From Acidovorax delafieldii (GTDB lineage: Bacteria; Pseudomonadota; Gammaproteobacteria; Burkholderiales; Burkholderiaceae_C): a stretch of DNA of 64,000 nt. The translations under genes were made by a program, and so were the position numbers. This document shows, piece after piece, positions 37,648 to 48,270 of the stretch. Within the stretch, counting starts at the first letter, position 1; every line of letters starts with the position of its first letter. The notes beneath the pieces were generated by a model. It did no database searches. It was given only the letters and a program-made list of their open reading frames with translations, and had not been told where the DNA came from. Where the stretch lies: assembly GCF_007993815.1 (NCBI RefSeq), contig NZ_VJWE01000014.1:124001-188000 (forward strand), written 5' to 3'.

Positions 37648-37740
37648 TGGCGGAAACGGAGGGATTCGAACCCTCGATGAGGCTCTACACCCCATACTCC
37701 CTTAGCAGGGGAGCACCTTCGGCCACTCGGTCACGTTTCC
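37648..37740 (-). tRNA. tRNA-Ser(GCU)
   Basis: 93 nt including a genomically encoded CCA. Acceptor stem GGAAACG/CGTTTCC; the anticodon stem CTCCC/GGGAG encloses loop CTGCTAA, giving anticodon GCU. A long variable arm typical of serine tRNAs and a TTCGAAT T-loop are present. Confidence 0.97.
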
Positions 37741-38082
37741 AATCCCGCTATTATGCCTCATTTCAGGGGCTGTTCCGCTGGTTAAAGCAGCATAGGTGGG
37801 CTGGTCCAAAGTCCTCGTGCACGCCGGGCGCTGATAGCTGGAGTCACTTATTCGCCGATTGCCGCCCAGGTTTTGATGTCGCATATGGAGGCCATCCGAG
37901 CGCGGATGGCTTGTGTGTTGAGCCTGTTGGACAGGGGGCAAGGACGGACTCGGGCTTTCTATTGGACGCACCGAGCGCATAGAGCTGGCAATCTTCGCGA
38001 TTGGCCAACGTGCCGGATACGGCGGTTTACTCCCGTGTTTGTGGGCGTCGTCCCGTGACGCGGGCAAAAAGACACCTGAGAG
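37741..38082. other. Intergenic region upstream of tRNA-Ser, no gene seen
   Basis: 342 bp between the tRNA 5' end and the tilS stop. No frame shows a recognisable product. It presumably carries the tRNA promoter close to 37741-37800. Confidence 0.5.
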
Positions 38083-39033
38083 CTACTGCCTGAGCCATTC
38101 CAGCGTAAGACCAGACCGCACGACAAAGCCGCTTCCTACCTTGATGCGGATGTGGTGACCCCGTGTGGTGCAGGCCTGGATCTGATCCAGCAGCTCGCCC
38201 AATTGCGCGGCTCCCGGGGTGGTTTGGTGGGCATGGCGCAGCCAGTGGCGCACCACGTTGGCCTGGCGCGCGCGGGTGAGCCCCTGCAGCGCCTTGATAC
38301 CGGGGGGCACGCCCACCAAGGACAGGTCCTGCTGTGCCATCTCGTTCAGCAGCTCGGCAGCCTGGGCTGCATTGGCGGCCGACCGTGCAAAGGTATCGCG
38401 AAAGGACGGGAATGCGGCATGCAGCGCAGGCAGCAGTTGCGCCCGAATGCGGTTGCGCGTGAAGCGCTCATCGGAGTTGGTGGGGTCTTCCACCCACGCC
38501 TGGCCTTGTGCCTTCAACCAATCGCGTACGTCCGCCGCAGACACCTGCAACAAGGGGCGGTGCCAGACCAGACCAGCACGCGTCCACTGGGCGGGCATGG
38601 CGGCCAGGCCGGCCACTCCCGCTCCGCGCGACAGGGCGAGTAGCAGGGTTTCGGCCTGATCGTCGGCGTGCTGTGCAATTGCTATGGATTGAATAGCACC
38701 CAAAGCATGATCCTCTAGCGCTACTGCCGTCAAAGCCTGGTATCTGGCTTGCCGAGCGGCATCCTCGGGGCTCTGGCCGGGCGCGGGGCGCGCGTCCAGC
38801 CGCTGCACACGCAAGGGCACGCCCAGCTTGCCACACAAGGCCACGCAATGCTGCTCAAACCCATCGGCGGCCGCCTGCAGCCCATGGTGCACATGGACCG
38901 CCAGCACCTGCCCGGGCCAGCGGCGTGCACAGCCCAAGAGCAATGCGGTCGAGTCTGCGCCCCCGCTCAACGCCACAGCCATCGGTAACGCGGGCGCAAA
39001 GGCCCGCAGGGCGGCGTCCATTGATTGCGTCAT
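38083..39033 (-). CDS. tilS: tRNA(Ile)-lysidine synthase TilS
   Basis: 316 residues. The PP-loop ATPase motif VALSGGADSTALL lies at residues ~20-32, and AQHADDQAETLLLALSRG and DPTNSDERFTRNRIR are TilS-specific. The enzyme converts C34 of the AUA-reading tRNA-Ile to lysidine. Residues ~100-120 are coded by a copy of the dispersed repeat and lengthen the segment between ARYQA and AQHADDQ by a few residues over the E. coli protein as remembered. It lacks the long C-terminal extension of some homologues. Confidence 0.93.
   Translation of the reverse strand: MTQSMDAALRAFAPALPMAVALSGGADSTALLLGCARRWPGQVLAVHVHHGLQAAADGFEQHCVALCGKLGVPLRVQRLDARPAPGQSPEDAARQARYQALTAVALEDHALGAIQSIAIAQHADDQAETLLLALSRGAGVAGLAAMPAQWTRAGLVWHRPLLQVSAADVRDWLKAQGQAWVEDPTNSDERFTRNRIRAQLLPALHAAFPSFRDTFARSAANAAQAAELLNEMAQQDLSLVGVPPGIKALQGLTRARQANVVRHWLRHAHQTTPGAAQLGELLDQIQACTTRGHHIRIKVGSGFVVRSGLTLEWLRQ
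38681..38735 (+). repeat. Dispersed ~60 bp repeat, copy D (inside tilS)
   Basis: Begins GCTATGGATTGAATAGCA and contains CTCTAGCGCTACTGCC, in step with copies A and B. It is read in frame on the opposite strand as part of TilS. Confidence 0.55.
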
Positions 39034-39195
39034 CGCATCCGCCCTTCAGGCCCTGCATCTGGACCCGTCGCAACCGCCGGACGTGCCCGGAGGGCGTAGA
39101 GAACAAGGGAGAAATGGCGGCGCATGGGCGCCGATTATCACGGTGCCCCGCACTCCGGCAGTAAGGTGCATGGGGGGCGCGCCGCCCCTTGCAAC

Positions 39196-41046
39196 TTAAC
39201 CGCCCGGCGATGACAGCCGCGGCGCAGCGTGGGCAGGGTCGGTGGACAGGCGGAAGGTGCCCACCACCTCCGACAGCCGCACCGACTGGTCCTTGAGGCT
39301 CTGTGCCGCGGCAGCGCTCTCCTCCACCAGCGCTGCGTTCTGCTGGGTCATCTGGTCGAGTTGGGCCACGGCCTGGCCGACCTCGTTGATGCTGGTGCTT
39401 TGCTCATTGGTGGACGCCGTGATCTCGGCCATGATGTCCGTCACACGCTGCACCGAGGTCACGATCTCGGTCATGGTGGTGCCCGCGTCGTGCACCAGCC
39501 GCGAGCCGTTTTCCACCTGCTCGACCGAGGTATTGATCAGGGTCTTGATCTCGCGTGCGGCCTCGGCGCTGCGCTGGGCGAGGCTGCGCACCTCGCCTGC
39601 TACCACCGCAAAGCCCCTGCCCTGCTCGCCCGCGCGGGCGGCTTCCACCGCAGCATTGAGCGCAAGGATGTTGGTCTGGAAGGCAATGCCGTCGATGACG
39701 CCGATGATGTCGTTGATCTTGCGCGAGGCCGCATTGATCTGGTCCATGGTGGTCACCACATTGCCCACCACCTGTCCACCATGTTGCGCCACGCTGGACG
39801 CCTGGGCCACCAGCTGGTTGGCCTGGCGTGCCGAGTCTGCGTTGTGCCGGACGGTCTCGGTCAGCTGCTGCATGGAGGCTGATGTCTGCTGCAGGCTGGA
39901 TGCCGTGAGTTCGGTGCGCCCGCTCAGGTCATGGTTGCCGGTTGCAATCTCTTCGGCGGCCACGCGTACCGAGCTGCTGGCGTCACGGATCTGCGAGAGC
40001 ACACCGGAGAGCTTGCCCGCAAAGCTGTTGAAGCTACCGGCGATCTGGGCCAGCTCGTCCTCACCGTGGGCGTCGATGCGGCGCGACAGGTCGCCGTCAC
40101 CGGCGCCGATTTCATGCATCGCGTCACGCACCAACGTGAGCTGGCGCAGGCGCCGCGTCAGAACCACGCCCAGCAGCCCTACGGCCACCACCAACACCAA
40201 AACGCTGGAGATCAGCGATGTGGCCAGCATGGCCCGGATCGGTGCCATGGCCTCGCTTTCATCCAGGGCCACCACCAGCATCCATGAGGTGCCCGCGATC
40301 GGCACCACGCTGAGTAACCGGCTGCGCGACGCAATGTCCGCCTGCAGCAAGCTTTTGTCCTTGGATGCAGCGAGCAGCTTGTCGGTCACGAGGTCCTTGG
40401 ACAAATCGGCAATGGGCTTGAGGGTCAGCGCCTGGTCGCGGTGGGCGATGATCTTGCCGTCGGCAGACACCAGAAACCCGAAACTCTGCGGCGTGGGCTG
40501 GATGGAAGCCACATTGGCAACCACTGACTCCATGTAGACATCACCAGCCGCCACGCCTTTGAGCGCTGCGCCGGCGCCCACCGGGGTCGCAAAAGTCACC
40601 ACCAGTTTCTGGTCGGACGCCGAGATGTAGGGCGGCGTGACCACAGACCCGCCCGCTTGCGCGGCCTGCTTGTACCAGGGACGTGCGGTGGGGTCGTAGT
40701 CGGCGGGCAGGCTACGAGTCTCTGAAAATACGTACTTCTTGTCCGCGTAGCCAAAATACGCCGTGCTGAACTTGCCCGCGTCGCGCAGCATGGCCAGTGA
40801 CTTGGCAGGTTCGGGATCTTCAAAGGCGGCGACGGAGGCCGCAATGATCGTGGCCTTGGCCCGCGCCCACTCCTCGATGGTTTCTGCATGGCTCTTGGCG
40901 GTCGCCATGCCCTCTTCGGCCAGTGAAACCTGCGCCTGTGCACGCGCCGACAGGTAGTTGACCAACGTCAACACCATCAGGGCAGCCACCATGCAGGTGG
41001 CAGAGAGGACCAGGATCTGGCCCTTGAGCGTCTTCAGAAGCGACAT
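39196..41046 (-). CDS. Methyl-accepting chemotaxis protein with dCache-like sensor
   Basis: 616 residues. A membrane helix (residues ~10-30) is followed by a periplasmic Cache-like domain of ~250 residues (TARPWYKQA motif), a second helix ([17 protein letters not shown]), HAMP, and the signalling domain with the hairpin tip [20 protein letters not shown]. No CheB/CheR-binding pentapeptide is seen at the C-terminus. A strong AAGGAGG site precedes the ATG at 41046; the longer upstream frame has no support. It is inserted between tilS and accA. Confidence 0.95.
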   Translation of the reverse strand: MSLLKTLKGQILVLSATCMVAALMVLTLVNYLSARAQAQVSLAEEGMATAKSHAETIEEWARAKATIIAASVAAFEDPEPAKSLAMLRDAGKFSTAYFGYADKKYVFSETRSLPADYDPTARPWYKQAAQAGGSVVTPPYISASDQKLVVTFATPVGAGAALKGVAAGDVYMESVVANVASIQPTPQSFGFLVSADGKIIAHRDQALTLKPIADLSKDLVTDKLLAASKDKSLLQADIASRSRLLSVVPIAGTSWMLVVALDESEAMAPIRAMLATSLISSVLVLVVAVGLLGVVLTRRLRQLTLVRDAMHEIGAGDGDLSRRIDAHGEDELAQIAGSFNSFAGKLSGVLSQIRDASSSVRVAAEEIATGNHDLSGRTELTASSLQQTSASMQQLTETVRHNADSARQANQLVAQASSVAQHGGQVVGNVVTTMDQINAASRKINDIIGVIDGIAFQTNILALNAAVEAARAGEQGRGFAVVAGEVRSLAQRSAEAAREIKTLINTSVEQVENGSRLVHDAGTTMTEIVTSVQRVTDIMAEITASTNEQSTSINEVGQAVAQLDQMTQQNAALVEESAAAAQSLKDQSVRLSEVVGTFRLSTDPAHAAPRLSSPGG

Positions 41047-41150
41047 GAAGCCCTCCTTGAACCGCCCGCGCAGGCGGTCTGCAGGCATGTTACATCCGGT
41101 AGCAGTCCATGCGCCAGTGCGGGTTTGTGCGCCCCTGCAAGGCGTCGGCC

Positions 41151-41182
41151 AGAAAAACAACAACGGCCCCGAAGGGCCGTTG
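41151..41182 (-). terminator. Terminator after accA
   Basis: CAACGGCCC-N4-GGGCCGTTG, followed on the minus strand by TTGTTTTTCT. It separates accA from the chemoreceptor gene. Confidence 0.85.
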
Positions 41183-41245
41183 GAACCGCACCAAGCTGGT
41201 GCATTTGGTGCCAGCAACGACAGGCCTGAACCTGCCTCAGCGGGC

Positions 41246-42223
41246 TTAGCGGGCGTCCGCCTTGGTGTCGCTGAAGCGGCCGTAGCTCTGCAGACGCTCG
41301 TAGCGACGGTCCAGCAAGTCTTTGGTCTTGAGGTCTGCCACCTGGCGGAAGGCATCGCCCAAAGCGCGCTTCAAAAATGCGGCCATCTGCTTGTGGTCGC
41401 GATGGGCGCCGCCCACGGGCTCGCTCACGATCTTGTCCACCAGGCCCAGGGCCTTGAGGCGGTGGGCGGTGATGCCCAGGGCGTCAGCGGCCTCTTGCGC
41501 CTTGTCGCTGGTCTTCCAGAGGATGGACGCACAGCCTTCTGGGCTGATGACCGAGTAGATGGCGTATTGCAGCATCACAACCTGATCGGCCACGCTGATG
41601 GCCAAGGCGCCGCCGGAGCCGCCTTCGCCAATGATGGTGGTGATGATGGGTACTTCGAGCTGCGCCATCTCGAAGATGTTGCGGCCAATGGCCTCGGACT
41701 GGCCGCGCTCTTCGGCGTCAATGCCCGGGTAGGCGCCGGGCGTGTCCACAAAGGTGAACACGGGCAGCTTGAATTTCTCGGCCGTCTTCATCAGGCGCAG
41801 GGCCTTGCGATAGCCTTCGGGCTTGCTCATGCCAAAGTTGCGCATGGCGCGCTCCTTCGTGTCGCGGCCCTTCTGATGGCCCAGCACCATGCAGGCGTGG
41901 CCGTTGAAGCGCGCGAGGCCGCCCACGATGGACAGGTCGTCCGCGTAGTGGCGGTCGCCGTGCAGTTCGACGAAGTCGGTGAAGATGTCGCGCACGTAGT
42001 CGAGCGTGTAGGGACGCTCAGGGTGGCGGGCGATCTTGGTGATCTGCCAGGGCGACAGTTCGCTGTAAATGTCTTTGGTGAGCTGCTGGCTCTTCTTGCT
42101 CAGCTGGTCGATCTCTTCCGAGATATCGACGGCACTCTCGGTCTGCACGTAGCGCAGTTCTTCAATTTTGGACTCCAGCTCGGCAATGGGCTGTTCGAAA
42201 TCCAGAAAGGTCTTTTTCGCCAA
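41246..42223 (-). CDS. accA: Acetyl-CoA carboxylase carboxyltransferase subunit alpha
   Basis: 325 residues from a TTG start at 42223: AGGAG lies 8 nt upstream and the protein then begins (M)[16 protein letters not shown], as in homologues. There is no ATG at this point; longer in-frame starts add unrelated residues. [10 protein letters not shown] and [16 protein letters not shown] are family motifs. With AccD it transfers CO2 from biotin to acetyl-CoA, the first step of fatty-acid synthesis. Confidence 0.96.
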   Translation of the reverse strand: MAKKTFLDFEQPIAELESKIEELRYVQTESAVDISEEIDQLSKKSQQLTKDIYSELSPWQITKIARHPERPYTLDYVRDIFTDFVELHGDRHYADDLSIVGGLARFNGHACMVLGHQKGRDTKERAMRNFGMSKPEGYRKALRLMKTAEKFKLPVFTFVDTPGAYPGIDAEERGQSEAIGRNIFEMAQLEVPIITTIIGEGGSGGALAISVADQVVMLQYAIYSVISPEGCASILWKTSDKAQEAADALGITAHRLKALGLVDKIVSEPVGGAHRDHKQMAAFLKRALGDAFRQVADLKTKDLLDRRYERLQSYGRFSDTKADAR

Positions 42224-42302
42224 CGTTTTTCTCCTAGGGGGATCGCACCCGGCGGGGTTGCCACGAATGGCACGCACTGTAACCGGCGTGCCTGCAGTGG
42301 TG

Positions 42303-42977
42303 TCAATAGGTTACAGGCAGGGGGTCCAGAGACCGCCAAATATACCAAGTCGCGACGCTGCACCAGGGCTTCCAGGCCTCGGCCACCTCGCGGGCGTCAC
42401 TGCGGCTCACGGGGTCGCCAGAGAAGTAATTCTGGCTGATCCCGCTGATCAACCCTACGTCGTCGAGGGGCAAAACATTGGGCCGCATCAAATAGAAGAT
42501 CAAAAACATCTCGGCCGTCCATCGGCCGATGCCACGGATGGCCACCAGCTCGGCAATGATGGCCTCATCATCCATGGCGGCCCAGTCCTTGACGTGCAGC
42601 TTGCCGCCTTCAAAGTGCATGGCCAGGTCCACCAGGTAGTCCACCTTGCGGGCAGACAGGCCTGCGGCCCGCATGTCGTCGATCTTGAGCTTGAGCACGC
42701 TGGCGGGCTTCATGCCGCGCGGCAGCAGCGCCACAAAACGCTCCCATACGGCCTGTGCTGACGCCACTGACACCTGCTGTCCCACGATGGAACGCGCCAG
42801 TGTGATGAAGGGGTCGCCCTTGGTTTGCAGCGCGGCGTCGCCAAACTGGGGGATCAGGCGCTTCATCACCCGGTCTTTTTTCACCAGGTGCTTGCAGGCC
42901 TCGGCCCAGTAGTCGGGCGTGGCCAGCACCAGCGACGGCGCCACAGCGTCACCCGCTATCTTTTTAGAAGCTGCCAC
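42303..42977 (-). CDS. DNA-3-methyladenine glycosylase, AlkA-like (HhH-GPD)
   Basis: 224 residues. The helix-hairpin-helix [16 protein letters not shown] is followed by the catalytic-aspartate segment [23 protein letters not shown] is the usual family N-terminal motif. It removes alkylated bases in base-excision repair. It sits between cysS and accA. Confidence 0.93.
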   Translation of the reverse strand: MAASKKIAGDAVAPSLVLATPDYWAEACKHLVKKDRVMKRLIPQFGDAALQTKGDPFITLARSIVGQQVSVASAQAVWERFVALLPRGMKPASVLKLKIDDMRAAGLSARKVDYLVDLAMHFEGGKLHVKDWAAMDDEAIIAELVAIRGIGRWTAEMFLIFYLMRPNVLPLDDVGLISGISQNYFSGDPVSRSDAREVAEAWKPWCSVATWYIWRSLDPLPVTY

Positions 42978-43024
42978 CGCTTATTCCACCTGCACTACTG
43001 GCATATTTGGCATCAAAACCATGC

Positions 43025-44407
43025 TCATTGGGCAGCTTCCCATGTGGTGCCGGCGGCAGAGTCCTTGAGCACAATGCCCTGGGCCAGCAAGTGGTTGCGG
43101 ATGCGGTCGGCCTCGGCAAAGTTCTTGGCCGCCTTGGCTGCGGCCCGGGCAGCAATCTGTGCCTGAATCTCAGACTCATCCACACCGGCGGCCCCGGACT
43201 GAAGAAAAGCCTTGGGGTCACCCTGCAAGATCCCCAGGCAGCCACCCAGCGCCTGGAGCAACCCCGCCAGCTCGACGGAGCGGGTCTTGTTGACCTCACT
43301 GGCCAGGTCAAACAGCACTGCCACGGCCTCGGGAGTGCCAAAGTCCTCGTCCATCGCGGCCTTGAAGCGGGCCGCGTAAGGGTTGGTCCAGTCGATGGAA
43401 GCCGCTTGTGAGGGAGTCACCAGGCTCAGCGCGGTGTACAGCCGCTTGAGCGCCTGGCGCGCGTCATCCAGATGCGCATCGCTGTAGTTCAGCGCGCTGC
43501 GGTAGTGGGCGCGGACGATGAAAAAGCGCACGGTCTCTGCGTCATACGTCTTGAGCACGTCGCGGATGGTGAAGAAGTTGCCCAGGCTCTTGGACATCTT
43601 CTCGTTGTCCACGCGCACAAAGCCGTTGTGCACCCAGAACTTGGCCAGCGGCTTGCCCGTGGCACCTTCACTCTGGGCGATTTCGTTCTCGTGGTGGGGG
43701 AACTGCAGGTCCGCGCCGCCGCCGTGGATGTCGAAGGTTTCACCCAGCGTGGCGCCGCACATGGCCGAGCACTCGATATGCCAGCCGGGTCGGCCCGAGC
43801 CAAAGCTGCTGTCCCATTTGGCCTCGGGGGGTTCCTCGGGCTTGGAGGCTTTCCACAGCACGAAGTCGAGCGGGTCTTCCTTGCCGTCCAGCACTGCTAC
43901 GCGCTCGCCGGCGCGCAGCTCGTCGAGCGACTTGCCCGAGAGCTTGCCGTAGCCATCGAACTTGCGCACCGAGTAGTTCACGTCGCCGTTGCTCGCACGG
44001 TAGGCCAGGCCCTTGCCCTCCAGCTGACCGATCAGCGAGAGCATCTGCGGCACGTATTCAGTGGCACGCGGCTCCACCGACGGTGGCTCGATGCCCAGCA
44101 GGCCGATGTCCTGGTGCATGGCGGCAATCATCTCGTCAGTGAGCTGGCGGATGGTGATGCCACGCTCCAGCGCACGCTTGATGATCTTGTCGTCGATGTC
44201 GGTGATGTTGCGCACGTAGGTCACGCGCAGGCCGCTGGCCTTGAGCCAGCGCTGCACGACGTCGAACGCCATCATCATCCGGGCGTGGCCGATATGGCAC
44301 AGGTCATAAATGGTCATGCCGCACACATACATGCGCACATGGCCAGGTTCGAGCGGGGAAAAGTCTTCCAATGCACGCGACAGCGTGTTGTAGATGCGCA
44401 AACTCAT
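43025..44407 (-). CDS. cysS: Cysteinyl-tRNA synthetase
   Basis: 460 residues, the normal length. Class-I signatures CHIGHARMM (HIGH) and EKMSKSLGN (KMSKS) are present, along with zinc-ligand segments GWHIECSAM and [14 protein letters not shown]. It charges tRNA-Cys. It is divergent from the TPR-protein gene. Confidence 0.98.
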   Translation of the reverse strand: MSLRIYNTLSRALEDFSPLEPGHVRMYVCGMTIYDLCHIGHARMMMAFDVVQRWLKASGLRVTYVRNITDIDDKIIKRALERGITIRQLTDEMIAAMHQDIGLLGIEPPSVEPRATEYVPQMLSLIGQLEGKGLAYRASNGDVNYSVRKFDGYGKLSGKSLDELRAGERVAVLDGKEDPLDFVLWKASKPEEPPEAKWDSSFGSGRPGWHIECSAMCGATLGETFDIHGGGADLQFPHHENEIAQSEGATGKPLAKFWVHNGFVRVDNEKMSKSLGNFFTIRDVLKTYDAETVRFFIVRAHYRSALNYSDAHLDDARQALKRLYTALSLVTPSQAASIDWTNPYAARFKAAMDEDFGTPEAVAVLFDLASEVNKTRSVELAGLLQALGGCLGILQGDPKAFLQSGAAGVDESEIQAQIAARAAAKAAKNFAEADRIRNHLLAQGIVLKDSAAGTTWEAAQ

Positions 44408-44625
44408 GGGATTTCAGTAACGGGAGACTTGATGGGGTGGGCGAGGCAAAGAAACTCACCCGGCAGCAGCGGAACTCGGCCCTTGACAGGGGGTGGCCCG
44501 GCAAGGGGCGTCCAGCAAAATCACCAGCGGCAACAGCGTACCGTCATGACAACCCCCTCAGCTACAATCCGCCGCAGTATAAGCCCCCGCCCGGGCTGGC
44601 TGCCGCCCAACTCCTTTGTACCCCC

Positions 44626-45696
44626 ATGAAGCAAGTCCGACGCACACTCCCACGCCTACTGCGCCTTCTGGCACTGACCGCCCTGATGGGCACGGGCGTG
44701 GTCCACGCGGACGACTATGCCGACATCACCCAGTTGCTCAAGGCTGGCAAGGCGTCCGAGGCGCTGGCCAAGGCCGAGCAGCGCCTGGCCGCCAACCCAC
44801 GTGACCCGCAGCTGCGCTTCTTGCGCGGCGTGGCCCAGACCGACTCGGGCAAGCAGGCCGACGCCATCGCCACCTTCACCAAGCTCACCGAAGAGTACCC
44901 AGAGCTGCCCGAGCCCTACAACAACCTGGCTGTGCTGTACGCCAACCAGAACCAGCTGGACAAGGCCCGCACGGCGCTGGAAATGGCGATCCGCACCAAC
45001 CCCAGCTACGCCACCGCGCAGGAAAACCTGGGCGACATCTACGCCAAGCTGGCCAGCCAGGCCTACAACAAGGCGCTGCAACTGGATGCCAACAACGCCA
45101 ACTCGGTCAAGCCCAAGCTGGCGCTGATCCGCGAATTGTTCTCCAACGAACCCGGAAGCAAAACCGGTCGCCCTGCCGCCGCAGCGCCCGCGCCCGCGGT
45201 GGTGGTAACCCAGCGCCCTGCACCCGCTCCAGCGCCCGCCGCTGCGCCAGCAGCTGCAGCCCCGGCGCCAGCGCCTGCCGCCGCTCCAGCTGTCAGCCCC
45301 GCTCCCGCTGCAACGGCTCCGGCACCTGCCCCAGCTCCTGCAGCTGCCAGCGACGCGTCCACTCAGGCCGTTACCTCCGCCGTACAGGCCTGGGCTGCGG
45401 CCTGGTCGTCCAAGGACATGAAGGGGTACCTGGGCGCGTACGACAAGTCGTTTGATCCACCTGGTCGCCAAGGCCGCGCTGCCTGGGAGAAGGAACGCGA
45501 GGCGCGCATCGTCGGCAAATCCAAGATCAGCGTGAAGCTTTCTGACATCACCGTGTCCGTACAAGGTGACAAGGCCACGGCCCGGTTTCGCCAGGCATAC
45601 AGTGCCGACTCGCTCAACGTGAGCAGCCGCAAGACGTTGGACCTCGTCAATAACAACGGCCGCTGGACCATCGTTCGCGAATCCACAGGCGGTTAA
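44626..45696 (+). CDS. TPR protein with Pro/Ala linker and NTF2-like C-terminal domain
   Basis: 356 residues. A signal peptide (LLALTALMGTGVVHADD) is followed by TPR-like helices (residues ~30-165; ASEALAKAEQRLAANPRD, YNNLAVLYANQNQLDKARTA). Residues ~180-245 are a low-complexity Pro/Ala linker. The C-terminal ~110 residues (WAAAWSSKDMKGYLGAYDKS, VQGDKATARFRQAYS) look like an NTF2/SnoaL-type domain. The next gene, an L,D-transpeptidase, has the same helical and NTF2-like parts, so the two probably act together on the cell wall. Start at 44626. Confidence 0.82.
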   Translation: MKQVRRTLPRLLRLLALTALMGTGVVHADDYADITQLLKAGKASEALAKAEQRLAANPRDPQLRFLRGVAQTDSGKQADAIATFTKLTEEYPELPEPYNNLAVLYANQNQLDKARTALEMAIRTNPSYATAQENLGDIYAKLASQAYNKALQLDANNANSVKPKLALIRELFSNEPGSKTGRPAAAAPAPAVVVTQRPAPAPAPAAAPAAAAPAPAPAAAPAVSPAPAATAPAPAPAPAAASDASTQAVTSAVQAWAAAWSSKDMKGYLGAYDKSFDPPGRQGRAAWEKEREARIVGKSKISVKLSDITVSVQGDKATARFRQAYSADSLNVSSRKTLDLVNNNGRWTIVRESTGG

Positions 45697-45702
45697 CCAT
45701 GG

Positions 45703-45745
45703 CCCCCGATGCGGCGCCTGCGCCTTCCGCGCGGGCTTTTTTTTT
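45703..45745 (+). terminator. Terminator after the TPR gene
   Basis: A stem formed by CCCG..GCGG against CCGC..CGGG encloses a GGCGCCTGCGCC loop region and runs into T9. It is on the plus strand, before the L,D-transpeptidase start. Confidence 0.75.
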
Positions 45746-45766
45746 GCCCTGACAGTCAGCTGATAG

Positions 45767-47074
45767 ATGGTTTGCATGTTTGTGCCCCTGACCAACGCAG
45801 GCCGCAGGGCAGCATCGGCGGTGCTGTTGCTGCTGGGCCTCTCGTTGGCCACGCCAGCCCTGCCGCAGGGTGCCAAGGCCCGCCGGGCGGCTGCTGCGCA
45901 TGCGGCATCCACCACGCCCCCAGTGGCGCCCACACCTGCTGAGCTGCGCGACGGCCAAGCAGAGACGCGCCTCATGGCGGTGTACAAGCTGGTGGCCGAA
46001 GGCCGGGGTCGCGAGGCGCTGGCCCAGGCCGAGAGCCTGGCGCGCGACTACCCCAATTTCCAGCTGGCGCAACTGGCGGTCGGTGACCTGCTCATGTCGC
46101 GAACCCGGCCACTGCGGCATATGGGCGATGTGGCCCCTGAGCCGGACTCGGCCCGCAGCATCCAGGCCGCTGCGGCACTGGCCGAACTGCGCACCGAATC
46201 GCGCCAGCGTGTGGATGCACAACGCAGCCGCCCCCCGGTCAATGCCATCCCCGCACAGTTCCTGGAGCTATCCCCTCGCTCGCGCCACGCGATTGCGGTA
46301 GACACCTCGCGCTCTCGCCTGTATCTCTTTGAAAACACCGCCCAGGGCCTGCGGCTGGTGGCCGACTACTATGCCTCCGTGGGCAAGCTCGGCATCGAAA
46401 AAGAGGTGGAGGGTGACCAGCGCACACCGCTGGGGGTGTACTTCATCACCAGCCGCCTGGACCCGGCCAAGCTCAAGGACTTCTACGGCGCGGGCGCCCT
46501 GCCCATCAACTATCCCAACCCCCTGGACCAGAGCCGGGGCAAGACGGGCAGCGGCATCTGGCTGCATGGCACGCCGCCCGACCAATTCTCGCGCGCGCCA
46601 CTGGCGACCGACGGTTGCCTCGTGCTGGCCAACCCCGACCTCGAACGCATCCTGCGCACGGTGGAGCCCCGCTCCACCCCCGTGGTCATTGCGCGCCAGT
46701 TGCAATGGGTGCAGCCTCACAGCGTGGCGGCCGACCGCAAATCGTTCGAAGCGGTGCTCAACGCCTGGCGCACCGCCAAGACCGAGGGCGACATGAAGCG
46801 CCTGCTGGGCTTTTATGCGCCCGACTTCCAGAGCTACCGCAAGAAGCCGCTGGAGGAATGGACCCAGGTGCTGCAGGCCGAGGCCCGCGCCCTCAAGGGC
46901 CGGGAACTCCAGCTCAAGGACAAGTCTTACCTGCGGTGGACAGACTCGGCCGACACCATGGTGGTAACGTTCGGCGAAGTCGCCGAAGGCGCCCGCACGG
47001 GCCCGGTCAAGCGCCAGTACTGGACGCGCCGCGGCCAACAATGGCAGATCTTTTTCGAAGGAGTGATTGGATGA
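45767..47074 (+). CDS. L,D-transpeptidase (YkuD) with NTF2-like C-terminal domain
   Basis: 435 residues (an ATG at 45776 is an equally possible start). A signal peptide is followed by a TPR-like helical region resembling the preceding gene. The YkuD domain spans residues ~165-320, with GIWLHGTPP and the active-site loop [10 protein letters not shown] holding the catalytic cysteine. The last ~110 residues are NTF2-like ([20 protein letters not shown]). It forms 3-3 cross-links or attaches proteins to peptidoglycan. Its stop overlaps the next start (ATGA). Confidence 0.9.
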   Translation: MVCMFVPLTNAGRRAASAVLLLLGLSLATPALPQGAKARRAAAAHAASTTPPVAPTPAELRDGQAETRLMAVYKLVAEGRGREALAQAESLARDYPNFQLAQLAVGDLLMSRTRPLRHMGDVAPEPDSARSIQAAAALAELRTESRQRVDAQRSRPPVNAIPAQFLELSPRSRHAIAVDTSRSRLYLFENTAQGLRLVADYYASVGKLGIEKEVEGDQRTPLGVYFITSRLDPAKLKDFYGAGALPINYPNPLDQSRGKTGSGIWLHGTPPDQFSRAPLATDGCLVLANPDLERILRTVEPRSTPVVIARQLQWVQPHSVAADRKSFEAVLNAWRTAKTEGDMKRLLGFYAPDFQSYRKKPLEEWTQVLQAEARALKGRELQLKDKSYLRWTDSADTMVVTFGEVAEGARTGPVKRQYWTRRGQQWQIFFEGVIG

Positions 47075-47652
47075 TTTCCAGAAGAAATTCGACGGTAGCG
47101 CTTGCAAGTATTGCCCTGGCTGCTATGTTTACAGTAGCACCCGTACAGGCGCAAGATGCCCCCAAGGTCAAGCTGGCCACGTCGATGGGCGACATCGTCG
47201 TGCAGCTCGACGCCGCCAAGGCCCCCAAGACGGTCGAGAACTTCCTGGCCTACGTGAACAGCAAGCACTACGACGGCACGATCTTCCACCGCGTGATCGA
47301 CGGCTTCATGATCCAGGGCGGCGGCTTCACGGCTGACATGCAGCAAAAGCCCACCAAGGCCCCCATCCCGCTTGAAGCCAAAAACGGCCTCAAGAACGAC
47401 ACGTACACCATCGCCATGGCGCGCACCGGCGATCCCAACTCGGCCACTGCGCAGTTCTTCATCAACGTGAAGGACAACGGCATGCTCAACGCTCCCAACC
47501 CCGATGGTCACGGCTACGCCGTGTTCGGCAAGGTGGTCGAAGGCACCGCCGTGGTGGACAAGATCAAGGCCGTGGCCACCGGCAACAAGGGCGGCCACCA
47601 GAACGTGCCCACCACCCCCATCACCATCAACTCCGCCACCGTGGTGAAGTGA
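47071..47652 (+). CDS. Periplasmic cyclophilin-type peptidyl-prolyl isomerase
   Basis: 193 residues. A Sec signal ([20 protein letters not shown] through PVQAQ) exports it. The cyclophilin core has [37 protein letters not shown] and [13 protein letters not shown], matching PpiA-type enzymes. It starts inside the stop of the L,D-transpeptidase gene, so coupling to envelope work is likely. Its close paralogue follows. Confidence 0.93.
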   Translation: MISRRNSTVALASIALAAMFTVAPVQAQDAPKVKLATSMGDIVVQLDAAKAPKTVENFLAYVNSKHYDGTIFHRVIDGFMIQGGGFTADMQQKPTKAPIPLEAKNGLKNDTYTIAMARTGDPNSATAQFFINVKDNGMLNAPNPDGHGYAVFGKVVEGTAVVDKIKAVATGNKGGHQNVPTTPITINSATVVK

Positions 47653-47681
47653 AGAGCCCATTTTTTGAAAGAAGCAAAGCC

Positions 47682-48188
47682 ATGAGCAACCCACAAGTCG
47701 AACTGCACATCGCCGGCTACGGCGTCATCACCCTCGAACTCGACGCCGCCAAGGCACCCAAGTCGGTCGAGAACTTCCTGGCCTACGTGAACAAGGGCCA
47801 CTACAACAACACCATCTTCCACCGCGTGATCCCCGGCTTCATGGTGCAAGGCGGCGGCTTTGAGCCCGGCATGACCCAAAAGGGCACCGACGCGCCCATC
47901 GAAAACGAAGCCAACAACGGCCTGAAGAACGCCAACTACACCGTGGCCATGGCCCGCACCAGCGACCCGCACTCGGCCACCGCCCAGTTCTTCATCAACG
48001 TGGCCGACAACGGCTTCCTGAACCACACCGCACCTTCGGCCCAGGGCTGGGGCTATGCCGTGTTCGGCAAGGTCGTGTCGGGCACCGACGTGGTGGACAA
48101 GATCAAGGCCGTGAAGACGGGCCGCAAGGGCTTCCATGACGACGTGCCGAAGGAAGACGTGATCATCGAGAAGGCCGTCGCCCTCTGA
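47682..48188 (+). CDS. ppiB: Cytoplasmic cyclophilin-type peptidyl-prolyl isomerase
   Basis: 168 residues, no signal peptide. The core ([37 protein letters not shown]) is nearly the same as in the periplasmic protein encoded just upstream, pointing to a tandem duplication with one copy gaining or losing a signal. Start at 47682 (MSNPQ) rather than an upstream ATG. Confidence 0.94.
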   Translation: MSNPQVELHIAGYGVITLELDAAKAPKSVENFLAYVNKGHYNNTIFHRVIPGFMVQGGGFEPGMTQKGTDAPIENEANNGLKNANYTVAMARTSDPHSATAQFFINVADNGFLNHTAPSAQGWGYAVFGKVVSGTDVVDKIKAVKTGRKGFHDDVPKEDVIIEKAVAL

Positions 48189-48270
48189 GCATGGCATCCC
48201 CCTGTGGCGCTGCGCGCCCCGCTGAGGCCACACCAATGTCGGCCGCCCATTGCAGGCCGCAGCGCAAGGG

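Noticed and set aside
37648-37740. tRNA-Ser as an att site of a resident integrated element
   Set aside because: No integrase gene and no second copy of the tRNA 3' end were found in the window.
39175-39189. GC palindrome GGGGCGCGCCGCCCC after the chemoreceptor gene as a terminator
   Set aside because: No T run follows on either strand; it is only a GC-rich dyad.
45170-45360. Pro/Ala-rich repeat tract as a microsatellite locus
   Set aside because: The codons are mixed and the tract is an ordinary low-complexity protein linker.
48190-48270. Upstream extension of lpxH in the plus strand
   Set aside because: It adds only residues without family support; the ATG at 48271 gives the usual length.
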